In this document: positions 8,952 to 17,496 of the stretch, one piece after another
Layout: the number at the start of each line of letters is the position of its first letter
How positions within the stretch are numbered: the first letter of the stretch is position 1
DNA from: Lichenicoccus roseus
Lineage (GTDB): Bacteria; Pseudomonadota; Alphaproteobacteria; Acetobacterales; Acetobacteraceae
NCBI RefSeq assembly: GCF_005844085.1
Contig: NZ_VCDI01000003.1
Coordinates: 396,374 to 460,373 of the forward strand
Reading direction: 5' to 3'
Length of the DNA: 64,000 bases
The notes under the pieces: model-generated
Seen by the model: only the letters and a program-made list of their open reading frames with translations
Database searches by the model: none
What the model was told of the DNA's origin: nothing
Translations under genes and position numbers: made by a program

Positions 8952-9691
8952 GCGCTGCCCTCGCGCCGCCAGGGCGTCAGCCAGCGCCCGATCTGCGCCA
9001 CCAGCCCGTAGGCAAGGCTGGCGATCGCGCCGCTGACCAGGGCGATGCCCCAGGAACGCGGCGCCGCCATCTGCTGCATCGAGACCACCATGGCGACACC
9101 CAGGCCGCTCTGCACCGAGCCGAGCCATTCGCCGAGAATGGCGCCCAGCAGCGACGCCGGCGCCGCGATGCCCAGGGCCGCGAACAGCGCCGGCAGGCAG
9201 GAGGGCAGCTGCACCCGGCGGAAGCACTGCCAGCGTCCGCCGCCACAGGCACGCACGAGCTCCAGGCTGGTGCGGTCGGTGGCGCGCACTCCCAGCAGCA
9301 GGCCGACCAGCGTGGTGAAGAACACCGACAGCGCCGACAGCGCCACCATCGGGGTGCGGCCGCTGAACACCAGGGTCAGCAGCGGGCCGATGGCGATCAC
9401 GGGTATGCAGTAGCTGACCGCCGCCAGTTGCAGCACCACGCGCTGCAGGGCGGGCAGCAGCAGCACCACCAGCGCGAGCAGAATCGCCAGGCCGTTGCCC
9501 CAGAGGAACCCTCGCGCCGCCTCGCCGAGCGTCGGCCAGATGTTGGGACCGTAGAACGCCCAGCCGTCGCGCACGATCTGCGCCAGCACGACCCAGGGCG
9601 CCGGCACCAGTCCGGCCGTACCGGCATCGAGCAGTGCGGCCGCGCTCCACAGCCCGAGCAGGACGATGGGTGCCGCGAGCAGGCGCGTCAC
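8948..9691 (-). CDS. ABC transporter permease (SsuC/ThiX-like)
   Basis: A 247-residue permease with about six membrane helices, paralogous to the next gene. Its EAA loop reads [27 protein letters not shown], and both permeases share the following GAILGEW / GALLAEW helix. ATG start at 9691 overlaps the ATPase stop by four bases; the 3' end overlaps the next permease by four. It probably pairs with the downstream permease in one transporter. The substrate is set by the binding protein at 10535 and remains uncertain. Confidence 0.85.
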   Translation of the reverse strand: MTRLLAAPIVLLGLWSAAALLDAGTAGLVPAPWVVLAQIVRDGWAFYGPNIWPTLGEAARGFLWGNGLAILLALVVLLLPALQRVVLQLAAVSYCIPVIAIGPLLTLVFSGRTPMVALSALSVFFTTLVGLLLGVRATDRTSLELVRACGGGRWQCFRRVQLPSCLPALFAALGIAAPASLLGAILGEWLGSVQSGLGVAMVVSMQQMAAPRSWGIALVSGAIASLAYGLVAQIGRWLTPWRREGSA

Positions 9692-10542
9692 CCGGTCCCG
9701 CCCCCGGCTTCGGGTCCGGTGCCGAACAGCACCTCGCCAAGCCGGTCGCAGCAGGCGTGGAATTCCGGGCTGCGCATCATCGCGGCGGTGCGCGGGCGGG
9801 GCAGGTCGATCGTCACCAGGGCCACGATCCGGCCGGGGCGGGCGCTCATCACCGCCACCTGGTCGGACAGCAGCACGGCTTCCGCGATGCCGTGCGTCAC
9901 CATCAGGGTGGTGGCCGGGCGCTCGGTCCAGATCCGCTGCAGCTCGAGATTAAGTCGCTGACGGGTCATGTCGTCGAGCGCGCCGAACGGCTCGTCGAGC
10001 AGCAGCGCGCGGGGTTGCAGCACCAGGGCACGGGCGATCGAGACGCGCTGGCGCATGCCGCCGGACAGCTGCGCCGGGCGTGCGCGCTCGAAACCGCCGA
10101 GGCCGACCAGCGCAACCAGATCGGCGATCAGGCCAGGCGCCGGCCTTGCGCCCGCAACCTCCAGGGGAAGCCGGATGTTGGCCTCCACCGACCGCCAGGG
10201 CAGCAGCGCGCTGTCCTGGAAGGCGATGCCGAGCTGGTGCCGCGACACCAGTTCAGCCGGCGTCTGCCCGTGCACCAGCGCCCGCCCGGCATCCGCCCGC
10301 TCCAGCCCGGCCAGGATCCGCAGCGCCGTCGACTTGCCGCAGCCAGAGGGGCCGAGCAGCGACAGGAAGCTGTTCTCGGGGGTACGCAGGTCGAGCCCGT
10401 CGAGCGCCGCGACCTGCCTGCGCCCGACCCGGAATGTCCTGCCAAGGCCGGCGATGTCGATGCCGGTGCCGGGCGGGCGCTGCCTGGATTGCTGAGGCGG
10501 CACGATCCCGCCGTCCGCCGCAGCCAAGGCGGCGCTAGACAC
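9688..10542 (-). CDS. ABC transporter ATPase (SsuB/TauB/ThiZ-like)
   Basis: A 284-residue nucleotide-binding subunit that powers import through the two adjoining permeases. Walker [11 protein letters not shown]-loop region [12 protein letters not shown], signature LSGGMRQR and Walker [13 protein letters not shown] are intact, as is the switch His in MVTHGIAEA. The phrase [11 protein letters not shown] is typical of the nitrate/sulfonate/taurine branch. The start at 10542 overlaps the binding-protein stop by eight bases. The first ~30 residues are a variable extension. Confidence 0.9.
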   Translation of the reverse strand: MSSAALAAADGGIVPPQQSRQRPPGTGIDIAGLGRTFRVGRRQVAALDGLDLRTPENSFLSLLGPSGCGKSTALRILAGLERADAGRALVHGQTPAELVSRHQLGIAFQDSALLPWRSVEANIRLPLEVAGARPAPGLIADLVALVGLGGFERARPAQLSGGMRQRVSIARALVLQPRALLLDEPFGALDDMTRQRLNLELQRIWTERPATTLMVTHGIAEAVLLSDQVAVMSARPGRIVALVTIDLPRPRTAAMMRSPEFHACCDRLGEVLFGTGPEAGGGTG

Positions 10543-11569
10543 GGATCAGGGCGGGATCTTCGCGATAGATCTCGTCGAGCAGCGTCATGTCGAACAGGCT
10601 CTCGCAGGTGACGTCGTTGCCGAGATCGCGCAGCACCTTCACGTTGCGCTCCATGCGATCCCCGCCCAGCGTCAGCAGCCCGTGCGCCGCGGTGTCCGGC
10701 GAGGTGATCAGGGTATTCTCGGTCCTGGACTGCATCATCTCGGCCTCCCGGTTGAGCCCGAGCCGCTGGCCGTAACGATCGACGGCAAGGGCGGCGCCGC
10801 CATCCGGGTCGCGCAGGTTGTCCTTCCAGCCGCGCAGCTCCGCCCGCAGCGCCGCCTTCAGCCGCTCGCGGTCGCGCTGCGTCGAGTCTTCGCGTGCCAC
10901 GTAGGTCTCCATCAGCAGCGGATAGTTGTGGTCGGCGAACAGGAACGTCGTGGTGGCGATGCCGCGCCGCTTCAGCTGGTTCGGCTCGTTGGCGATATAG
11001 CCGACCCAGCCATCCACTTCCCCGGCCACCAGGGGCGTCGGGTCGAACTGCACCGGCACGGTGGCGACGCGGCCCGGATCGATGCCGTTCAGCTGCAGGA
11101 AGGTCGCGAAGATGACCTGGTTGGCGCCCTGCACTCCGATGCGCTTGCCGATCATCGACTGCGGATCCGGGATCGGCCTGCTCGCCAGCGACAGCAGGCA
11201 GAAGGCGCTCTTCTGGTACAGGCAGCCGATGGTGCGCAGGGCGGCGCCCTGGGTGATCGCCGCCGCGGTCAGGTCGATCGCCGAGATGCCGAGCAGGCAC
11301 TTGCCCTGCGACAGGTCGATCTCGGCCGGCGGCGCACTGGGTCCGCCGCTCTGCAGGTCGACCGACGAGAACCCCTCGTCGCGATAGTAGCCGCGGCTGT
11401 CGGCGTAGTATTCGCCGGCGAACTGGGCGTTGCGGACCCAGGTCAGGCGGATCGCGTAGGGGCCAAGATCGGGCGCGGCGGCACGCGCCGGACGATGCGG
11501 CAACCCCGGCATGGCGAGGGCGGCGAGCCCGAGGCCGAGCATCCGCCTGCGGTCGGGCGGATCGATCAT
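10535..11569 (-). CDS. ABC transporter substrate-binding protein, NMT1/THI5-like
   Basis: Periplasmic binding protein of 344 residues. It begins with a twin-arginine-like leader ([16 protein letters not shown]) ending near PARAAAPD, so export may use the Tat route. The mature start has the [23 protein letters not shown] stretch; the QFAG element is shared with binding proteins for thiamine pyrimidine (ThiY) and riboflavin (RibY), and more loosely with sulfonate binders. ATG at 11569 overlaps the monooxygenase TGA (ATGA). A pyrimidine, flavin or sulfonate-like ligand is plausible, but I cannot choose between them. Confidence 0.8.
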   Translation of the reverse strand: MIDPPDRRRMLGLGLAALAMPGLPHRPARAAAPDLGPYAIRLTWVRNAQFAGEYYADSRGYYRDEGFSSVDLQSGGPSAPPAEIDLSQGKCLLGISAIDLTAAAITQGAALRTIGCLYQKSAFCLLSLASRPIPDPQSMIGKRIGVQGANQVIFATFLQLNGIDPGRVATVPVQFDPTPLVAGEVDGWVGYIANEPNQLKRRGIATTTFLFADHNYPLLMETYVAREDSTQRDRERLKAALRAELRGWKDNLRDPDGGAALAVDRYGQRLGLNREAEMMQSRTENTLITSPDTAAHGLLTLGGDRMERNVKVLRDLGNDVTCESLFDMTLLDEIYREDPALIRV

Positions 11570-12909
11570 TCGGCGGCGTGCGCTCCGGCGCCGGCTGCGT
11601 GGCGGTTCGGCGGCCGCGGCAGGCCGAGCGTGTCGCGCAGGGTGGTTCCGGTATATTCGGTGCGTAGCCGGCCACGGCGTTGCAGCTCCGGCACCACAAG
11701 CTCGACGAAGTCCTCGAGATTGCCCGGCAGGTAGTGCGGCATCAGCGCGAAGCCGTCGGAGCCGCCCTCGTCGATGTAGCGCTCCATCTCGTCCGCGATA
11801 CTGGACGGCGTGCCGATCAGCGTCAGGTGCCCCATGCAGGCGGCGATCCAGCGGCCGAGTCCGACCAGGGACAGCCGCCTGCCGTCGCGCTCCATCGTGA
11901 TGCGCTTGCGCGTGGCGATGGCGTTCAGCGTCGGCAGGTCCGGCATCGGCTGTTCGGGATCGATGTCGAGATCGAAATCCGGCCCCATGAACTGCACCGC
12001 GAAGGCGCGTGCCTCGACCGGGCCGATGGTGGCCTGCACCGCGTCGAACTTGGCCTGCGCCTCCTCCTGCGTCCGCCCGACGACGCAGCACAGGCCGGGC
12101 ATGATCTTGAGGCTGTCCGGCGCGCGGCCGTACTTGGCCAGGCGCGCCTTCATCGGTCCGTAGAAGGCCTGGCCGTGTTCGAGCGATGCCGCCTTGCCGT
12201 ACATCATGTCGGCCGATCGGGCGGCAAACTCGCGACCCTCCTCGCTCTCGCCGGCCTGGCAGATCACCGGATAGCCCTGCGGCATGCGCGCGACGTTGAG
12301 CGGCCCGCGCACCTTGAAGAAGCGGCCTTTGTGGTCGAGCACGTGCATCCTTGAGGGGTCGGCGTAGGTGCCGCTGGTCTTGTCGCGCGGGAAGGCGTCG
12401 TCCTCCCAGCTGTCCCACAGCCCGTGGCAGACATCGAGGAATTCGCGCGCCCGGGCATAGCGCGCCTCGGTCGAAAGCGGTCCGTCATAGCCGAAATTGA
12501 GCGCCTCGCTGGTCATCTGCGAGGTGATGACGTTCCAGCCGGCGCGGCCACCGCTCATGTGGTCGAGGGTCGCGAAGCGCCGGGCCAATTCGTACGGCTC
12601 GTTGTAGGTGGTCGATCCGGTGCAGACGAGGCCGATCCGGCTGGTGACGGTGGAGAGCACCGCGAGCAGCGTCAGCGGGTCGAAATGCACCAGCGTGCTC
12701 ATCGAGCGCAGCGCCTCGGGCCCCAGGCCGTCATCCTTGGTGGAGTAGCCGTCGGCCATGAAGATGATGTCGAACCGGCCGCGCTCGGCGGTGCGCGCCA
12801 GCGACTTGTACATCTCCAGGTCGTGGTCGCCCTCGGCCTTCGCTCCCGGATACTTCCAGGAGAAGCGGCCGCCGTGGAGCAGGACGGCGAGACAGACCTG
12901 GCGCTTCAT
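11566..12909 (-). CDS. LLM-class flavin-dependent monooxygenase (NtaA/SnaA/DszA family)
   Basis: A 447-residue FMN-dependent monooxygenase that would need reduced flavin from a partner reductase. Diagnostic segments: an N-terminal beta strand with HGGRFSWKYP, IIFMADGYSTKDD, TLDHMSGGRAGWNVITSQ (the NtaA-type flavin phosphate site) and the C-terminal GTPSSIADEMERYIDEGG. The ATG at 12909 is preferred over one 15 codons upstream because GGAGG lies six bases before it. It is the first gene of the five-gene ABC operon, implying that the imported compound is oxidised here. Family members act on nitrilotriacetate, sulfones and long-chain substrates; the substrate is unknown. Confidence 0.87.
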   Translation of the reverse strand: MKRQVCLAVLLHGGRFSWKYPGAKAEGDHDLEMYKSLARTAERGRFDIIFMADGYSTKDDGLGPEALRSMSTLVHFDPLTLLAVLSTVTSRIGLVCTGSTTYNEPYELARRFATLDHMSGGRAGWNVITSQMTSEALNFGYDGPLSTEARYARAREFLDVCHGLWDSWEDDAFPRDKTSGTYADPSRMHVLDHKGRFFKVRGPLNVARMPQGYPVICQAGESEEGREFAARSADMMYGKAASLEHGQAFYGPMKARLAKYGRAPDSLKIMPGLCCVVGRTQEEAQAKFDAVQATIGPVEARAFAVQFMGPDFDLDIDPEQPMPDLPTLNAIATRKRITMERDGRRLSLVGLGRWIAACMGHLTLIGTPSSIADEMERYIDEGGSDGFALMPHYLPGNLEDFVELVVPELQRRGRLRTEYTGTTLRDTLGLPRPPNRHAAGAGAHAAE

Positions 12910-12935
12910 GCAGAGCCTCCGAAAGCCCTCGGTGT

Positions 12936-12950
12936 CCTGCAATTCGCAGG
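12936..12950. repeat. Inverted repeat before the monooxygenase operon
   Basis: CCTGC-AATTC-GCAGG, a perfect five-pair arm around five bases, about 27 bases upstream of the monooxygenase start codon. It could be an operator or a leader hairpin. No regulator gene is adjacent to support either reading. Confidence 0.35.
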
Positions 12951-12975
12951 CCACCGCGGGCGGGGGGTGCCGGCC

Positions 12976-13167
12976 TCAGCGCCGCGGCGGCGCCCCGCGG
13001 TCCGCGGTGGTCGTCGCAGCGGTCGCCGTGCCCCGCGCATTGGCTGGCTGCATGGCCGAGGCCCGCTTGCGGTCGGTCTCGCGCGACTCGACGGCGGTCC
13101 GGCCGAGGGCGCGGTTCGGCGCCAGCAGGAGATGGAGCGGGTAGGACGGCAAGGGCGTGCTGAGCAT
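12976..13167 (-). CDS. Possible small protein, 63 residues
   Basis: A short frame upstream of the monooxygenase gene, in the same direction and ending 66 bases before it. It starts MLSTPLPSYPLHLLLAPN and has almost only G or C at third positions, like the real genes here. No good ribosome site precedes the ATG and I do not recognise the sequence; the C-terminus is Thr/Ala/Arg-rich and low in complexity. In GC-rich DNA such frames arise by chance, so this is a weak candidate. Confidence 0.2.
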   Translation of the reverse strand: MLSTPLPSYPLHLLLAPNRALGRTAVESRETDRKRASAMQPANARGTATAATTTADRGAPPRR

Positions 13168-13352
13168 GGTCCGGGTCTGGTTGTTCGGGTGCTGCAATAC
13201 GCCGACCCGGGCACGTTCCGCTTGAACATCGCGTGACAGCAACCGGAGCCTGGGCGGGCAGGAGCAGCGCGCGGTTGCGGCGGGGCCTGAATCGGGCTGC
13301 AGTCCGGGACGTTGCGCCGCCGGCTTGGAGCGGTGCTTCAGGAGGCGCAGGC

Positions 13353-14732
13353 ATGGCGGCGACGATCACGGCACAGCTCGATCCCGGGCAGCAGGCGTTG
13401 ATGGACCGGGCAGTGAAGCACCTGGTGACCCATCACAGCCCGAACGGCACCCGGGTCGGCTGGCTGATGATCGCCTCGATCCTGGTGGAGGCGTGGGACC
13501 TCTATTCGATCGCCTTCGTGCTGATCTTCCTGCGCGAGCAGTTCCATCCGTCGCCGGCCCTGCTGGGCCTGGCCGGCGCCGGCACCCAGGGCGGCGCGAT
13601 CATCGGCTCGCTGGTCGGCGGCTGGCTGTCGGACCGGATCGGGCGGCGCGCCATCTTCCTCAGCACGATGGTCATGTTCATCGTGTTCGCCCTGGCGCAG
13701 GCGTTCGTGCCGGACATGATCTGGCTGGTGGTGATCCGCCTGATCCTGGGCATTCCGCTCGGGTCCGACATCTCCAACGGCTACACCTACATCATGGAGT
13801 TCCTCCCCAAGGGGGAGCGTGAGATCATGGGCAACCGCTGGCAGTTCATGTTCGCGGTCGGCGAGGTGTTCGCGCTGGCCCTGATCGCCGTGCTGCTCGC
13901 CTTCTCGCTGCCGCACTGGCTGGTCTGGCGCTTGACGCTCGGGTTCGGCGCGGTGCCGGCGGCGATCATCTTCGCACTGCGCTACAACCTGCCGGAAACG
14001 GCGATCTGGCTGATCCGGCGCGGACGGTTTCCCGAGGCCAAGCTGGTCTCGGTGCAGATGTACAACGATGCGCTCGATTTCCTGCCCGACCAGGATGTCG
14101 CGATCCCGCAGCCACGGGCGCGGGATTTCCTGAAGCATATCTGGCGTGATCCGATCCGTCGCCGCGCAACCCTGTTCGGCTGGATCTCCTGCTTCGCACA
14201 GGGCAGCGAGTTCTCGACTTTCGCCTTCTATATCCCGGTGCTGTTCGTCCTGGTCGGCGTGTCCAGCGTGATGGGCACCGACCTCGTCACAATGGTGCTC
14301 TACATCATCGCCGCGATCTCCGGCTGGGTCGGCCCGCTGATCACGCCTCGCATCGGACAGCGCGGGCTCAGCATCGCGGGCTTCGGCATCGTGCTGGTGT
14401 CGCTGCTGGTGGCCGGCTACGCGATCAAGTCCGGGCACACGATGATCCTGCCGTTCGCTGCGGCGGTGATGCTCTGGGGCCATTACTGGGACGCCGAGAA
14501 CGGCATCACCATCGCCTCGATGATGGCGCGGCCGGAATATCGCGGCGTCGCCTCGGGCTTTGCCTACATCTTCGTCAAGCTGCCCTCGTTCCTGGCGATC
14601 TTCCTGTTCCCGGTGCTGTTCAGCGCCATCGGACACGGCAACGCCACGCTGTTCGTGGCGATCTTTCCGCTGATCGGCCTGCTGGCGGCGCTCTTCCTGC
14701 TGCCCGAGGTGTACGGCTACGACGACGACTGA
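13353..14732 (+). CDS. MFS metabolite:H+ symporter
   Basis: A 459-residue inner-membrane carrier with about twelve helices. The signature between helices 2 and 3 is present as GWLSDRIGRRAIF, and RLILGIPLGSDISNGYTYIMEFLPKGER matches the sugar/acid symporter branch. The ATG at 13353 is chosen over one 40 codons upstream because AGGAGG sits seven bases before it; the upstream stretch is Arg/Ala-rich and looks non-coding. It is divergent from the monooxygenase operon. The following HAD gene lies in the same direction. Substrate unknown; aromatic or organic acids are typical for the branch. Confidence 0.85.
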   Translation: MAATITAQLDPGQQALMDRAVKHLVTHHSPNGTRVGWLMIASILVEAWDLYSIAFVLIFLREQFHPSPALLGLAGAGTQGGAIIGSLVGGWLSDRIGRRAIFLSTMVMFIVFALAQAFVPDMIWLVVIRLILGIPLGSDISNGYTYIMEFLPKGEREIMGNRWQFMFAVGEVFALALIAVLLAFSLPHWLVWRLTLGFGAVPAAIIFALRYNLPETAIWLIRRGRFPEAKLVSVQMYNDALDFLPDQDVAIPQPRARDFLKHIWRDPIRRRATLFGWISCFAQGSEFSTFAFYIPVLFVLVGVSSVMGTDLVTMVLYIIAAISGWVGPLITPRIGQRGLSIAGFGIVLVSLLVAGYAIKSGHTMILPFAAAVMLWGHYWDAENGITIASMMARPEYRGVASGFAYIFVKLPSFLAIFLFPVLFSAIGHGNATLFVAIFPLIGLLAALFLLPEVYGYDDD

Positions 14733-14825
14733 CCCGGGGTGTCTGGATCGGCGCTATGGCGTCCGACGCAGCCACCGGCACGGTTGTTCCGTCGGCGCGC
14801 GCGGATGCTAGAAGGAGTTCCGACC

Positions 14826-15557
14826 GTGCGCCGCGGCAGACAGGAAAGCGCCCAGCCGATGACCCAGACGCTGTTTCCGGGAAGAAGCTTCGCCGCCTTC
14901 CTGTTCGACATGGACGGCACCATCCTGAGCTCGATCGCCGCTGCCGAGCGGGTCTGGACCAGATGGGCGGTCCGGCACGGCCTGGATGTCGCCAGCTTCC
15001 TGCCGACCATCCATGGGGTGCGGGCGGTGGAGACGATCCGCGGGCTCGCCCTGCCGGGGGTGGATCCGGAAGCCGAGGCGGCGGCGCTCACCCGCGCCGA
15101 GCTCGACGATGTCGACGGCATCGAGGCGATCCCCGGGGCCGCCGAGTTCCTTGCCTCGGTGCCGCCCGACCGCTGCGCGATCGTGACCTCGGCGCCGCGC
15201 GCGCTGGCGTTGCGCCGGCTCGAGGCGGCCGGCCTGCGCCCGCCACCGCTGCTGGTCAGCGCCGATGACGTAACGCGCGGCAAGCCGGCGCCGGACTGCT
15301 TCCTGCTTGCCGCGAGGCGCCTCGGCCGCCCGGCCTCGGAGTGCCTGGTATTCGAGGATGCGCCGGCGGGCATCGCGGCGGCCGAGGCCGCCGGTGCCGC
15401 CGTGGTGGTGGTCACCGCCACCCACGCCCACCCGATGGCGACCGGGCACAGGACAATGGCGGACTACCGCGGGCTGGCGGTAGCCGCCGGTCCGGCGGGT
15501 GTGCTGGAGGTGCACATCCGCGGGCAGCAACCTCAGAATGGCGAGTTGGGATCGTAG
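14826..15557 (+). CDS. HAD-family sugar phosphatase (beta-phosphoglucomutase-like)
   Basis: A 243-residue haloacid-dehalogenase hydrolase. Motif I is FLFDMDGTI with the nucleophile and acid Asp pair, motif II IVTSAP, the motif III Lys in TRGKPAPD and motif IV VFEDAPAGI are all visible, so it should be active on small phosphorylated sugars or polyols. I choose the GTG at 14826 because AAGGAG lies eight bases before it; an ATG at 14859 (MTQTLFPG) is the alternative, with a poorer AGGAAAG site. The 3' end overlaps the convergent binding-protein gene by 25 bases. Proximity to a sugar transporter suggests, but does not prove, a shared pathway. Confidence 0.8.
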   Translation: MRRGRQESAQPMTQTLFPGRSFAAFLFDMDGTILSSIAAAERVWTRWAVRHGLDVASFLPTIHGVRAVETIRGLALPGVDPEAEAAALTRAELDDVDGIEAIPGAAEFLASVPPDRCAIVTSAPRALALRRLEAAGLRPPPLLVSADDVTRGKPAPDCFLLAARRLGRPASECLVFEDAPAGIAAAEAAGAAVVVVTATHAHPMATGHRTMADYRGLAVAAGPAGVLEVHIRGQQPQNGELGS

Positions 15558-16486
15558 TACTCCGAAGCGTTGTCCTTGGTGATCAGCACCGTCGAGAGCA
15601 GGAAGGTCCCGCGCACCGCCGCCTTGGAGACCAGGTGGGCGACGGTGAGGTCGATCGCCGTCTTCATCATCGAGGGCGGGTAGGACACATCCACCGGCAT
15701 CATCGCGTTGCCGTCCATCACCCCCTTGATCACCTCGCGCATGCCGGCGCCGCCGACCACGAACCTGATGTCGCTGCGCTTCGCCTGCGCGATGGCTCTC
15801 AGGGCGCCTTGCGCCACGTCGTCGTCGGCGGCCCAGACCGCATCGATATGCGCGTGCTTGGCGAGGAAGTCCTGCATCACCTTGAAGCCCTCGTCGCGGC
15901 TCCAGTTGGCGAACTGCATGTCCAGGATCTTCACGCCCGACCCGGCGATCGCCTGCTGGAAGCCGGCGACGCGTTGGCTGTCGACCACGGTCGGGATGCC
16001 GCGCATCACCACCACGTCGCCATGGCCCAGCTTCTGGACGAAGTACTTTCCGGCGACGCGGCCGAATTCCGGATTGTCGCCGGCGACATAGAGGTCCTGG
16101 ATCGCGGGATCGGTCAGGCCGCGATCCACCACCGTGATGAACACGCCCTTCGCCTTGACCCGGCGCACCGCCCCGGTGAGCTGGCTGCTGTCGTACGGCA
16201 GCACCACCAGGGCGTCGGGCTTGGTCCCCGCCGTGAGGTCTTCCAGCGCGCTGGCCTGGTCGGCGGCGCTGGCCGACGGCTTCACGATCACCGTCAGGCC
16301 GGGATAGGCATGCTCCAGCAGCGCCGCCTCCTGCTTGGCGTCGTACAGCAGGCCGCCGGTCCAGCCATGGTCGGCGGTCGGCAGCGAGACCGCGATGGTG
16401 TAGTGGCCGGACTGCGCCCGCGCGGGTGCCCCCAGCAGGATCCCGGCGGCCAGTGCGGCGGCCGCGCCGATTACCCCGTGCCTCAT
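15533..16486 (-). CDS. Sugar ABC transporter substrate-binding protein (RbsB-like)
   Basis: Periplasmic protein of 317 residues in the ribose/galactose-binding family. A signal peptide runs to about residue 24 (ILLGAPARAQS). Typical elements are IAVSLPTADHGWTGG at the start of the mature protein, DALVVLPYDSSQL, VITVVDRGL-like strands and the hinge segment AVWAADDDVAQGALRAI. The ATG at 16486 is preferred because GGAGG is seven bases upstream; an ATG two codons earlier sits too close to it. It ends the operon with RbsC- and RbsA-like genes. Ligand probably a sugar or polyol; identity unknown. Confidence 0.87.
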   Translation of the reverse strand: MRHGVIGAAAALAAGILLGAPARAQSGHYTIAVSLPTADHGWTGGLLYDAKQEAALLEHAYPGLTVIVKPSASAADQASALEDLTAGTKPDALVVLPYDSSQLTGAVRRVKAKGVFITVVDRGLTDPAIQDLYVAGDNPEFGRVAGKYFVQKLGHGDVVVMRGIPTVVDSQRVAGFQQAIAGSGVKILDMQFANWSRDEGFKVMQDFLAKHAHIDAVWAADDDVAQGALRAIAQAKRSDIRFVVGGAGMREVIKGVMDGNAMMPVDVSYPPSMMKTAIDLTVAHLVSKAAVRGTFLLSTVLITKDNASEYYDPNSPF

Positions 16487-16506
16487 GCCCATTCCTCCCA
16501 TGCGCC

Positions 16507-17496
16507 TCAGTTCCGCCTGAGGCTCCTTTGCACCAGCATCGCGACGATGATGATCGCGCCTTGCACGGCGCCGATCAGATACTCGCTCACCAGGTTCGAC
16601 AGCACCATGATGTTGGCGACCGATTCCAGCACCAGCGCGCCGGCGATGGTGCCCCAGATGCGGCCGTTGCCGCCGCGCAGTGACGTGCCGCCGATCACCA
16701 CGGCGGTGATCGCCTGCAACTCCCACAGCAGGCCGGAGGTCGGCGTCACCGAGGACAGGCGCGGCACGTAGAGGATGGTGGCGATGCCGACGCAGCCGCC
16801 CTGGATGACGTAGGTGAGGGTGCGCACCCGGCCGATGGCTACCGACGAGTAGCGGGCGACTTCCTCGTTGGCGCCGATCGCCACCACGTGGCGCCCGAAC
16901 GGGGTGCGGTTGAGCACCACCCAGGCGACGCCGCCGAGCAGCGCGAACACCAGCACCGGCACCGGCATGCCGAGCACGGAGCCGAAATACACCGGCCGCA
17001 CCAGGTCCTGCAGCGCATCGGGGGTGAGCGACAGCGAGCCGCCCTGGGCGAGGTAGGTGGTCAGCGCCCGGAAGATGCCCATCGAGCCGAGCGTCACGAT
17101 GAACGCCTCGAGGCGGCCCACGGTGATGACCAGGCCGTTGGCGAGACCGCACAGCGCGCCGCCGCCGATCGCAACGAGACCGCCCACCGCCAGCGCCGTG
17201 CCCAGGCCGTGACCGGCGCTGGCGTTGCTGAGCAGGATGGCGCTGCCGCCGATGAAGGCGGACATCGAGCCCACCGACAGGTCGAGGCCGCCGGCGGCGA
17301 TCACGAAGGTGGCGCCGATGCCGATCACCGCGATGAAGGAGGCGCGGGTCACCACGTTGGCGATGTTGTCGGGGGCCAGGAAGCGCGCGTTCAGCAGCGT
17401 GCCGACCAGCACCAGCACCGCCAGGGCGGCGAACGGCGCCAGCGAGGCAGGATCGATGCGGCGCGGGCGCGCGGCGCGGGCGGCGGCGTTGCTCAT
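16507..17496 (-). CDS. Sugar ABC transporter permease (RbsC-like)
   Basis: A 329-residue inner-membrane permease of the ribose/xylose/galactose class. Characteristic segments are FVIAAGGLDLSVGSMSAFIGG, LCGLANGLVITVGRLEAFIVTLGSM and AVVIGGTSLRGGNGRIWGT. ATG at 17496 overlaps the ATPase TGA (ATGA). It lies 20 bases before the binding-protein gene. It would form a homodimer served by the tandem ATPase. Confidence 0.9.
   Translation of the reverse strand: MSNAAARAARPRRIDPASLAPFAALAVLVLVGTLLNARFLAPDNIANVVTRASFIAVIGIGATFVIAAGGLDLSVGSMSAFIGGSAILLSNASAGHGLGTALAVGGLVAIGGGALCGLANGLVITVGRLEAFIVTLGSMGIFRALTTYLAQGGSLSLTPDALQDLVRPVYFGSVLGMPVPVLVFALLGGVAWVVLNRTPFGRHVVAIGANEEVARYSSVAIGRVRTLTYVIQGGCVGIATILYVPRLSSVTPTSGLLWELQAITAVVIGGTSLRGGNGRIWGTIAGALVLESVANIMVLSNLVSEYLIGAVQGAIIIVAMLVQRSLRRN

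Larger units (their letters stand above)
12910..13352. other. 443-base divergent upstream region
   Basis: Lies between the divergent monooxygenase operon and the MFS gene, so it must hold both promoters. I see an inverted repeat CCTGC-AATTC-GCAGG at 12936-12950 just upstream of the monooxygenase ribosome site, and an AGGAGG ribosome site at 13340-13345 for the MFS gene. A minus-strand frame (12976-13167) has unusually high GC at third positions and could be a small gene. No riboswitch of the TPP or FMN type was recognised. Confidence 0.5.

Noticed and set aside
12910-13352. TPP, FMN or SAM riboswitch upstream of the monooxygenase/ThiY-like operon
   Set aside because: None of the conserved core sequences of these riboswitches was found on the minus strand.
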